Positions 31,101-43,100 of a stretch of 64,000 nt of DNA are shown in pieces. The DNA lies in contig OX387611.1 of the NCBI GenBank assembly GCA_947568835.1, forward strand, positions 1,058,001 through 1,122,000, written 5' to 3'. The position numbers and the translations under genes are program-made. The first letter of the stretch is position 1. Each line of letters begins with the position of its first letter. Source of the stretch: Protonemura montana. Lineage: Eukaryota; Arthropoda; Insecta; Plecoptera; Nemouridae. The notes under the pieces were generated by a model that saw only the letters and a list, made by a program, of their open reading frames with translations, did no database searches and had not been told where the DNA came from.

Positions 31101-34100
31101 CATTATGAAATGTGAACTTACCTGTGCATTTTGATGCAATCGAACTAGATGCACTACAGGGTGTGTACAAAACAATGCAGAGGAGTAATCTGATAATAGC
31201 CTGAAGGTATAATGCTGTTACTCCCCAACATTATGAAATGTGAATTAACCTGTGCATTTTGATGCAATCGAACTAGATGCACTACAGGGTGTGTACAAAA
31301 CAATGCAGGGGAGTAATCTGATAATAGCCTGAAGGTATAATGCTATTACTCCCCAACATAATGAAATGTGAATTAACCTGTGCATTTTGATGCAATCGAA
31401 CTAGATGCACTACAGGGTGTGTACAAATCTAATTACAAATCTATTACAAATGCACAGGTAAGTTCACATTTCATTATGTTGGGGAGTAATAGCATTATAC
31501 CTTCAGGCTATTATCAGATTACTCCCCTGCATTGTTTTGTACACACCCTGTAGTGCATCTAGTTCGATTGCATCAAAATGCACAGGTAAGTTCACATTTC
31601 ATTATGTTGGCAAGGGGTGTTGTTGCATTTCTATCGAAAGGTATGGGGCGTATTCCATATGAAGTCCCCACAGCAAGTAGCCTGGCAAATTTTTAAGCTA
31701 AACAGTACGCTAATCCCTGCAATGTGTTTGGTCACCCTGTGATTTGATTGATGTGATTTATTTGTGCATAGTCAGTAATACTATTATAGTGATGTTTTGA
31801 AATTTTTTATTACTGTATATGTAATAATATGTATTATTTTTACTGGGCCAGTAATCTCAAATCGTCTTTAGTTTACTGGTACAGTAATCTCAAAACGTTT
31901 CTAGTTTACTGGTACAGTAATCGTAGATCATATTGAGTTTACTGGCCAGTAAAACTAGCATATGCTGTGTTTACTGGGGGGTAATGTTAGTGGACAGTAT
32001 AAATATTATGCGACACCGGTATTAAATAAGCGGTGATCTGTTAACTTGGCATAACTGGCTCCTGACCGCTCTAGGTCGGGGTCACTGCTTGGTGCTATGG
32101 TGGTGCTAGTTAGCACGGTGCTACTGACAGTAATACCAGGGTCACTGCTTGGTGCTATGGTGGTGCTAGTTAGCACGGTGCTACTGACAGTAATACCAGG
32201 GTCACTGCTTGGTGCTATGGTGGTGCTAGTTAGCACGGTGCTACTGACAGTAATACCACACTCTAAATAAACATGAGTGAAATGTTCACTCTTTGAAAGA
32301 GTCACGTCTTTTTTGACTCATTCATGAGTGAATTTCAGTTTTATTGACTCTTTGGAGAGTTGTTATTCCACTCATTTAGAAAGAGTGAGCAGATTTAGCT
32401 CTTTATATGAGTGGCAGAGATCGTTGAATCATTAACAAGGGCGATAATAACTCACAAAAAAGTGAATTAGCGGACAAATGCAGATAGATTATTTCTTGCT
32501 TATGCGACCAAATTCGTTGACAAAGATAATATCTGTACTAAAACACATGGGAAATACAGGCGTCAGCAACCTCGCTCTGGACGACTCTCTCACTTTCTGT
32601 GTTTTGGGTTAGCGCGTTCGAGTATTCATGAATCACAACGCGCGACAGTGTCTTCCAGTGAACGTATTTGTCCGTTACGCGGTGCGGTATGTGAGTCCAC
32701 CCACTATCGGTGTTCCTCTGCGAAGTCATGGGTGATGTTGAAAAGTTTGACATCGAGACCTTGCGTGTGTATTTAGTGGCGAATGGAGTCTCCGAGACGT
32801 TGGCAGACGCTATCAAAGGTAAGCCCTATTTTTCTTACTAAAATTATAAAACCAGTGGCATAATAGAGGCTTATTAGTTAATTGTACTGAAATGAAATGT
32901 ATGCCAAATGATCAGTTTCGTCACTATTCACTACCAAACACGGCCAAAATAATTCAATCTTGCACCACAGTCCACACATTTATTTGTTATTATGCAGAAA
33001 ATGCATGAGTTATAGGTCAAAAGAAAGTTTTTTATGAGGTTTTTATACGATTCTTTTTTTTATAATAAAGCATTCAAAACAATCAGACTGTTCGAATGTC
33101 AACGAATATCGACGGCAAGAGAGCGCAGTGATAGAGCTAATTGTTTTCCATTTGTCCCTAACAGTGAGGACGGCAGCAGTGCCTCAACTGAAAGATCACC
33201 GACAGCTGTTTCTATCAAAAGCTTGGTGCAATTCGTTGAGGTATGTACACCGCATCATTTTAAAAGTCCACGACCTGAAGGATCTCCGTCAAAATCGTCT
33301 CTAATCTGACTGCAATGTATTCTTTCAGGTACAGACAGACAGGGATAGACATCGGGCATCTCGTCAAAACGAGGATCCAGAGCAATTTGCAGCCATCTCT
33401 CGTCTACGTCGGGCCACCAGGCAGCGAAAACTGCAGTTATTTTATCATTGCTGATATGCACTGCATTCCAGTCAGGACTTCATCAGTTAAGGCCTTTGAC
33501 ACACTATTCAAAACCTTTTTTGTCTTAAGTGTCACTTACCCATCTTAACTAAGTCGTTTTTATAATTTCATTGAAGCACAAATCTATGACATGGATATTA
33601 AGTCCCTTCTGGCAATGGACGGATTGCATGCCTCACTCATTAATTTGGATATTGCAGAGAAGATGGACTAGATTTTAATATTATTAACACTATAACCGTC
33701 TAAAAAATTGATGCCCAAACCGGGACTCGAACCCTGATCTTCACCTATCACATAGATGGAGTTCGGGGTTCGAGTTCCCGTTTGGGCATCAATTTTTGAG
33801 ACGGTTTTAGTGTTGATAATAATAAAATACCCCGCGCATTGCAAGCGTTTGCAATTTCAATACGATTTCATCTATGGACTAGATTGTATTATTTAACAAT
33901 ATTCAGCATTGTCTGAAATCTGCAATCTCTGATATATTTATCTGAAAAAACAAATAACTGAATTAAATTTATTGAGATGATATATTCTTGTGCTGACCTG
34001 CACCAATAGGATCAAATAATTGCATCCTCCAAGTGGTACTAGATAAGCCAACCCAAGTGGCCGGCAATATTAATATCTTTGCTAGATAATGATTATTTGT

Positions 34101-37100
34101 ATTTCAACAATAAAAAAACATGTTTTTTTAAATAATTATTTCCAGTATATTCAATATTTAATATGAAGATCCCCATACCTCAATGGAGTGAAAATCACTC
34201 TTCCTAGTGTCACTTCCTTTCAATCGTCGAAATGACTATTCCCATACCACGAAGGAGTGAAAATCACTCTTTCTAGTGTCAGTATATTTGACTCTTTGAA
34301 AGAGTGATTTAAGTTCTTACTTTCAAAGGAGTGAATTTGACTCACATTGTGGTGGATAGCTTTTCTACTCCGAAAGAGTGAAAAAATGACTCTTTTGGAG
34401 TGGAATTTGACTCATGTTATTTTAGCGTGCAGGGTCACTGCTTGGTGCTATGGTGGTGCTAGTTAGCACGGTGCTACTGACAGTAATACCAGGGTCACTG
34501 CTTGGTGCTATGGTGGTGCTAGTTAGCACGGTGCTGCTGACAGTAATACCAGGGTCACTGCTTGGTGCTATGGTGGTGCTAGTTAGCACGGTGCTACTGA
34601 CAGTAATACCAGGGTCACTGCTTGGTGCTATGGTGGTGCTAGTTAGCACGGTGCTACTGACAGTAATACCAGGGTCACTGCTTGGTGCTATGGTGGTGCT
34701 AGTTAGCACGGTGCTACTGACAGTAATACCAGGGTCACTGCTTGGTGCTATGGTGGTGCTAGTTAGCACGGTGCTACTGACAGTAATACCAGGGTCACTG
34801 CTTGGTGCTATGGTGGTGCTAGTTAGCACGGTGCTACTGACAGTAATACCAGGGTCACTGCTTGGTGCTATGGTGGTGCTAGTTAGCACGGTGCTACTGA
34901 CAGTAATACCAGGGTCACTGCTTGGTGCTATGGAGGTGCTAGTTAGCACGGTGCTACTGACAGTAATACCAGGGTCACTGCTTGGTGCTATGGTGGTGCT
35001 AGTTAGCACGGTGCTACTGACAGTAATACCAGGGTCACTGCTTGGTGCTATGGTGGTGCTAGTTAGCACGGTGCTACTGACAGTAATACCAGGGTCACTG
35101 CTTGGTGCTATGGTGGTGCTAGTTAGCACGGTGCTACTGACAGTAATACCAGGGTCACTGCTTGGTGCTATGGTGGTGCTAGTTAGCACGGTGCTACTGA
35201 CAGTAACACCAGGGTCACTGCTTGGTGCTATGGTGGTGCTAGTTAGCACGGTGCTGCAGACAGAAATACCAGGGTCACTGCTTGGTGCTATGGTGGTGCT
35301 AGTTAGCACGGTGCTACTGACAGTAATACCAGGGTCACTGCTTGGTGCTATGGTGGTGCTAGTTAGCACGGTGCTACTGACAGTAATACCAGGGTCACTG
35401 CTTGGTGCTATGGTGGTGCTAGTTAGCACGGTGCTACTGACAGTAATACCAGGGTCACTGCTTGGTGCTATGGTGGTGCTAGTTAGCACGGTGCTACTGA
35501 CAGTAATACCAGGGTCACTGCTTGGTGCTATGGTGGTGCTAGTTAGCACGGTGCTACTGACAGTAATACCAGGGTCACTGCTTGGTGCTATGGTGGTGCT
35601 AGTTAGCACGGTGCTACTGACAGTAATACCAGGGTCACTGCTTGGTGCTATGGAGGTGCTAGTTAGCACGGTGCTACTGACAGTAATACCAGGGTCACTG
35701 CTTGGTGCTATGGTGGTGCTAGTTAGCACGGTGCTACTGACAGTAATACCAGGGTCACTGCTTGGTGCTATGGTGGTGCTAGTTAGCACGGTGCTACTGA
35801 CAGTAATACCAGGGTCACTGCTTGGTGCTATGGTGGTGCTAGTTAGCACGGTGCTACTGACAGTAATACCAGGGTCACTGCTTGGTGCTATGGTGGTGCT
35901 AGTTAGCACGGTGCTACTGACAGTAACACCAGGGTCACTGCTTGGTGCTATGGTGGTGCTAGTTAGCACGGTGCTGCAGACAGAAATACCAGGGTCACTG
36001 CTTGGTGCTATGGTGGTGCTAGTTAGCACGGTGCTACTGACAGTAATACCAGGGTCACTGCTTGGTGCTATGGTGGTGCTAGTTAGCACGGTGCTACTGA
36101 CAGTAATACCAGGGTCACTGCTTGGTGCTATGGTGGTGCTAGTTAGCACGGTGCTACTGACAGTAATACCAGGGTCACTGCTTGGTGCTATGGTGGTGCT
36201 AGTTAGCACGGTGCTACTGACAGTAATACCAGGGTCACTGCTTGGTGCTATGGTGGTGCTAGTTAGCACGGTGCTACTGACAGTAATACCAGGGTCACTG
36301 CTTGGTGCTATGGTGGTGCTAGTTAGCACGGTGCTACTGACAGTAATACCAGGGTCACTGCTTGGTGCTATGGTGGTGCTAGTTAGCACGGTGCTACTGA
36401 CAGTAATACCAGGGTCACTGCTTGGTGCTATGGTGGTGCTAGTTAGCACGGTGCTACTGACAGTAATACCAGGGTCACTGCTTGGTGCTATGGTGGTGCT
36501 AGTTAGCACGGTGCTACTGACAGTAATACCAGGGTCACTGCTTGGTGCTATGGTGGTGCTAGTTAGCACGGTGCTACTGACAGTAATACCAGGGTCACTG
36601 CTTGGTACTATGGTGGTGCTAGATAGCACTGTGCTACTGACAGTAATACCAGGGTCACTGCTTGGTACTATGGTGGTGCTAGTTAGCACGGTGCTACTGA
36701 CAGTAAGACAAGGGTAACGAATCACCGCTCTAGGTCGGGGTCACTGCTTGGTGCTATGGTGGTGCTACCGACCTTGCTTGCTGTTCTGAAGATTGCTCTG
36801 GCCGATGGCTCGCCGACTCCATGTTGGTTGACTGCCTCGACGTAGACCTCGTAATTGCTGTCGCTGTCGAGGCGTTCTAGCACGAAGGGTGGGGAGACTT
36901 TTGGTACGCCTCGGTAGTCGTTGGCCAGCGCTGCCAGCGCCCGGTAGTGCAGGTTGTAGTATTGGACCGTGTCGCCTGCAAGATCAGCCACCAGGAGTCA
37001 GCACTGTCAGTTCAGAGCAATGAAGAATTGACCTCAAACCGTGAAAGAGTGGATAAACTCCCTACGCATTTTTTTTAGCCAAATTACTACCGAACGGTTT

Positions 37101-40100
37101 AGCGTGTTGGAAACAGCGGTTCTCGTCAGATCACCGAAGTTAATCAACACTGCGCTGGGTCATGTTTTGGATGGGTGACCACCGATCTTACCAAGTGTCT
37201 TCGGGGCCTCCCAGTGAACGATTGCGAAGTCAACGTCAACGTTTGAGACTCTGATGCCGAGAGGACTGCTTGGAAGCACTCCGTAGCCTTGCAGGAGACA
37301 GCTGGAGTAGTCTGATATATACTTCAGGCATCTGCAAAGAGAGCAGCGTTAAACCTGGAGCTACGTAAGTAATCTAGCCACTAGCAAGTAGCCTGAAGCC
37401 ATGGAGGGATGAAAGTTAGGCAACACTGCGCTGGGTCAGGTATTAGATGGGTGACCATTATACATATGACTAGTTCTGTTCGGGAGAGAGGTTGGAGGGA
37501 TGAAAGTTAGGCAACACTGCGCTGGGTCAGGTATTAGATGGGTGACCATTATACATATGACTAGTTCTGTTCGGGAGAGAGGTTGGAGGGATGAAAGTTA
37601 ATAGCCACTAGCCAGTAGCCAGTAGCCAGTAGCAAAGAAACGTGAGCTGCTTGCTCTTTTTCTGTCGTTATAACTCACTTGAAGTAGCTGAAGTCGATCT
37701 GTGTGACGTTCCCCGAGCAGAAGTCCTGACAGATGACGGGCAGACCACGTGCTCGACAACATGGCGTGTGGTCCACGTTGTTTGAGAGACAACTGAAGGT
37801 AGCCTTCGCCCACGGAGCACAGATCATCAGGTCAGTGACCCCAGCCACGTCGGCAAGTCGCGGGTCACACAGCTTATCCACGCAACTAACAAACAAGGGA
37901 TGAACTCGAGTTAAGCAACACTGCGCTGGGTCAGGTATTGATTGGGTGACCACCATATACATGACCAGTTCTGTTCGGTAGAGAGGTTAGAGGGATGAAA
38001 GTTAAGCAACACTGCGCTGAGTCAGGTATTGGATGGGTGACCATCATACACATGACCAGTTCTGTTCGGGAGAGAGGTTGGAGGCATGAAAGTTAGTACA
38101 GCAACTTCACTTGCCTTGCTTATCAACCTCTCGACAGCATGGATTTGTGGAGGAATCCTGTTGTTCGCGTTGTACCGTCCTTCGGAAGGTACGTTAATCC
38201 AGTGCTCCCCTTGATCTTCGGCTGTTGTAGAAACCTGGCACCAGTTTTCCACTCATTCTATCTAGGCTAAGTTAGATTTATCATGCAATCATTCACTGAC
38301 GCCATAAGATCAGTGCTAGATGGCTCTGTGTCAAAACAATGCGTCGTTAAACCCATAAAACCACATAAAAACTCACCTGCCGTGCGTGATGTTGTTCTTC
38401 AGGCAACAACCTCTAACATCTGGCAACGCTGGAGCCTCGGCAACTGTGGTGGCCTTGACCTTGCCAGGGGTCAAGGTCATAGTTCTGATTGAGTACGAGG
38501 GTAGCGACGAACCGCGAGCGTTGTGTGCCGTGACTGTCACCTCGTACATAGTGAAGGCCTTCAAGTCCACGGCCAGTGCGTGACGAGATCCTGGTGGCGC
38601 CTGCCAAGTAAAAAAAACACAATCATTTAGTATTTTTGTAGTCTTTTGGAGATGTACAGCAAAAAATACTTTAAAAGGTTATTCTGTCAAAATGACTTTA
38701 TGTCGCATGGTGAACGCTTGCAATGCGCCTTTATTTTCTTATTTGAAACACTAATCACCTCTCAAGAACTCGAATACAAACGGGGACTTATACCCCGTCG
38801 CGGGTGTTGCTCTAACCAATTGAGCTACTTGGACCCCGATCTCCACCTGTCGCGGGTGTTGCTCTAACCAATTGAGCTACTTGGACCCCGATCTCCATCT
38901 GTCGCGGGTGTTGCTCTAACCAATTGAGCTACTTGGACCCCGATCTCCACCTGTCGCGGGTGTTGCTCTAAACAACTAAGCTACTTGGACCCCGATCTCC
39001 ACCTGTCGCGGGTGTTGCTCTAAACAACTTAGCTACTTGGACCCCGATCTCCACCTGTCGCGGGTGTTGCTCTAACTAATTGAGCTACTTGGACCCCGAT
39101 CTCCACCTGTCGCAGGTGTTGCTCTAACCAATTAAGCTACTTGGACCCTGATCTCCACCTGTCGCGGGTGTTGCTCTAACCAATTGAGCTACTAGGACCC
39201 CGATCTCCACCTGTCGCGGGTGTTGCTCTAACCAATTGAGCTACTTAGACCCCGATCTCCACCTGTCGTGGGTGTTGCTCTAACCAATTGAGCTTCTTGG
39301 ACCCCGATCTCCACCTGTCGCGGGTGTTGCTCTAACCAATTTAGCTACTAGGACCCCGATCTCCACCTGTCGCGGGTGTTGCTCTAACCAATTGAGCTAC
39401 TTGGACCCCGATCTCCACCTGTCGTAGGTGTTGCTCTAACCAATTAAGCTACTTGGACCCCGATCTCCACCTGTCGCGGGTGTTGCTCTAACCAATTGAG
39501 TTACTTGGACCCCGATCTCCACCTGTCGTGGGTGTTGCTCTAACCAATTGAGCTACTTGGACCCCGATCTCCACCTGTCGTAGGTGTTGCTCTAACCAAT
39601 TGAGCTACTTGGACCCCGATCTCCACCTGTCGTAGGTGTTGCTCTAACCAATTCAGCTACTTGGACCCCGATCTTCACCCTTCGCGGGTGTTGCTCTTAC
39701 CAATTGAGCTACTTGAACCCCGATCTCCACCTGTCGCGGGTGTTTCTCTTACCAATTGAGCTACTTGAACCCCGATCTCCACCTGTCGCGGGTGTTGCTC
39801 TAACCAATTGAGCTACTTGAACCCCGATCTCCACCTGTCGCGGGTGTTGCTCTAACCAATTGAGCTACTTGGACCCTGATCTCCACCTGTCGCGGGTGTT
39901 TCTCTTACCAATTGAGCTACTTGGACCCCGATCTCCACCTGTCGCGGGTGTTGCTCTAACCAATTGAGCTACTTGGACCCCGATCTCCACCTGTCACGGG
40001 TGTTGCTCTTACCAATCGAGCTAATTGAACATACCATTTGTAGAGAGGATTTTAGTGCATTTGATTATCCATTTGTCGAGAGGATTTTAGTGCATTTGAT

Positions 40101-43100
40101 TATCTTATAAGTGTTCTTATAAAAAATAATTTACTTATTGCAATTTACATCAGAATTCACAGCATGAACGTGTAATTGGATATACTGGAAATGAACGACG
40201 TTGTACTCAGATGCAGTGTTAAACGAAGACATAGGACCCCTACAAACCCCAAAGAAAAACAAAATCATTTTTTTCCCTAAATCCACTTTAAAAAATTACA
40301 ATAAAGGCGATAAAACCAAATTTAATGACCTGAAATTTACCTTGATTTTCATGACTACCTGCTGAACGACCGACGCCTGCGTACTCGATGGTATCCTCTC
40401 GCTGCGCGCTTCCTGCGCAGCGGCTGCGTAGCTGTCCAATGGCTGCGCAGGCGCCTCATCGTCCTGATCGAACGAGCGGAGTGACGTCACGTTCACGATA
40501 AACTCGGTGACAGTGTCCTGGTTTCCCGTGGGAGGTCGCCACGAGACGTTGAGAGAAGTCTCTGTCAACGCCTCAACCTCAACTCCCTCTGGCGGGCTGG
40601 GTAGAAGCTCTGGGGATGCAAACAGAGGACTTAAGTGATGACGTTTTAAGACCAATTAGAGACAAAAGTGGACAAAAAACACATATTTAAACGTTCTGTT
40701 TGGCGACACCATGAACCGGACGGTTTAACGAGTTAAAAACATCGGTTCTCGTTAGATCACCGAAGTTAAGCAACATTGCGCTGGGTCAAGTATTGGTTGG
40801 GTGACCTTCATACACATGACCAGTTCTGTTCGGGAGAGAGGTTAGAGGGATGAAAGTTAAGCAACACTGCGCTGGGTCAGGTATTGGATGGGTGACCATC
40901 ATACACATGACCAGTTCTGTTCGGGAGAGAGGTTGGAGGGATGAAAGTTAAGCAACACTGCGCTGGGTCAGGTATTGGGTGGGTGACCATCATACACATG
41001 ACCAGTTCTGTTCGGGAGAGAGGTTGGAGGGATGAAAGTTAAGCAACACTGCGCTGGGTCAGGTATTGGATGGGTGACCATCATACACATGACCAGTTCT
41101 GTTCGGGAGAGAGGTTGGAGGGATGAAAGTTAAGCAACACTGCGCTGGGTCAGGTATTGGATGGTTGACCATCATACACATGACCAGTTCTGTTCGGGAG
41201 AGAGGTTGGAGGGATGAAAGTTAAGCAACACTGCGCTGGGTCAAGTATTGGATGGGTGACCATCATACACATGACCAGTTCTGTTCGGGAGAGAGGTTGG
41301 AGGGATGAAAGTTAGTACAGCAACTTCACTCGCCTTGCTTATCAACCTCTCGACAGCATGGATTTGTGGAGGAATCCTGTTGTTCGCGTTGTACCGTCCT
41401 TCGGATGGGGCGCTAAACCGGTGGTCCCCTTGGTCTTCGACACACCGGGCTAGCCTTCCTCCCTTCTAAGCTCGGCTAGGGCCATCATTATTTACTCACC
41501 CACCGACGCCATTAGACCACTGTCACGTGACTTTGTCACTTAACAGAGCTGGGTTAAAGCCCACTAACTTACCGACGCCCTCTGCGATGCAGGCCAGTGT
41601 CTGCTCCGTGTAAGCCGAGCAAGAGAAGTGAGTTTTGATGTTGTCTGTGATCATCGTGTACTCGCCACGGCATACGTCTTGACAGATGTCTGGCACGCCC
41701 TCTTGGATGCAGCACGGAACGTGGTTTCGCCCATCTGGGCCGGATAAAGGGGCGGTTTAGTCGTGGAAGGGGCGTGGTATTGTTGTGATGGGGGCGTGTT
41801 TAGGTGAAGTTTAGGGGCAACTTATGACAATTTGTGAGAAAATTAGGGCTTGGTCAGTAAAATAAAGGATTCCCTAGCGATTTCTGAACAATGTTTGCTT
41901 ACAGATGAAATCTTATTTAAATTGCTCGCATGTACACACGTTCATAATAATAAACTGTTTGCATTCGAGCCTGACCAGAGTTTGTATCTTCGAAGCGTCA
42001 CCGCGGCTTAACTTATGATTTAGGGTAAAGTGCCGTAATTGTTACGTTCACTGCGTCTATTGTGTAAACAAAACATGAGCACTGGACGTCACTATTACCT
42101 AACTCTAGCCTGAATCTTGGGCACCGTGCCACTAAAGCTGAACATGTAGAATTCAAGAATATTGTAGTAAAAAGGTTTAATTTTGTTTAAAAAAAAATGC
42201 CCTTTTTTTGATTTAAGACTCCATTTGCCAAAATCAACTCAAAAATGCAGGCTTTTAGCTCAGTTTAATGCAGTGCACTGACTTGTAACAGCAAGAAAAG
42301 TATAATTCTTTGTCTGTCTGCATTATTTTTTTTTCAGGTAACGCTGCAAAATTTGTTTGAGTTTTTAATTTTTTTTTTCGTAAATATTTGATTAGAAGGC
42401 CGAAAAAATACAATAACCATTCCCTGCTTTTCCGTAAAGGATAAGTGGAAGTTTTGATTGTTTTTAGACTCATGTCTACTTGATGTAAACTTAGGACTAG
42501 TTTTGACAAAAACTATTTCAACTGGGTTTTGAATGCTAAGTAAAGAACAACTGAATTTCCCAAAGTTTCGTAACTTTCCCTTGATAAAGTAACAGGTACA
42601 AGTTATGAAACGTTGGGAAATTTAGTTGTTCTTCACTTAGCATTCAAAACTTACCTCAACTAGTTTTTATCATAAATGGAAGTAGTTGATTAGATCTGTG
42701 TTTTAGATATGTACGTGTGACTGAACTTACCGGCCATGCACCTGACAATCGCCGGGAAATCAGCTTCACATTGCTCGGGATCCTGACCAGTGCTACCCTC
42801 TAGAATACTCTGGATGTTACAGAACCCAAAGCACGACGACGACACGTTGCTTGCCACGCAGCAGTCCGTGTAGTTGTGGTTGGCGCCACTAGATGGCGTC
42901 GGTCTTGACGTCGGAGTGAACGAACCAGTGGCGTTGACAGATGGCGGCAGCAGTGATCGAGACAAAACGCTGAGTTTGTGGAGAGATTGGAGGGGAGGCG
43001 TTGTGTTCACTTCACACACGTACACGCCCGAGTCGGAGGGGAGGGCGTCGTGGATGACCAGCACCCATACGTCGCCACCTAAGTGGAAAGAAGAGGCGTT

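Larger units (their letters stand above)
27074..32015. mobile_element. outer TIR element (TGT...ACA) with CCGG duplication
   Basis: The left end TGTAACAGAATATTCGTACT and the right end, reverse-complemented TGTCGCATAATATTTATACT, form a terminal inverted repeat that extends to a shared ATTACCCCC. CCGG flanks both sides (27070-27073, 32016-32019). The subterminal regions carry repeated TTACTGGCCAGTAA-type palindromes (27130-27200, 31840-32000). The interior holds the 129-bp array and the inserted 27500-30604 element. No transposase seen. Without the inner insertion it is about 1.84 kb. Confidence 0.72.
32259..34429 (+). mobile_element. second CACTA-like element, decayed, with broken SAMD3-like gene
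   Basis: Left end CACTCTAAATAAACATGAGT; right end, inverted, CACGCTAAAATAACATGAGT. Inserted in the 60-bp array (empty site AATACCAGGGTC), with CA duplicated at 32257-32258 and 34430-34431. Subterminal AGAGTG / CACTC repeats as in the first copy, including two copies of ATACC...GGAGTGAAAATCACTCTT near 34175-34290. Carries SAMD3-like exons and a later tRNA-SINE hairpin at 33695-33870. About 2.17 kb. Confidence 0.72.

Noticed and set aside
34422-36725. Frames of about 760 codons on both strands
   Set aside because: Produced by a 60-bp tandem unit divisible by three without stops; both strands are equally open, the array continues past the frame edges, and it lies in an intron of a well-supported gene.
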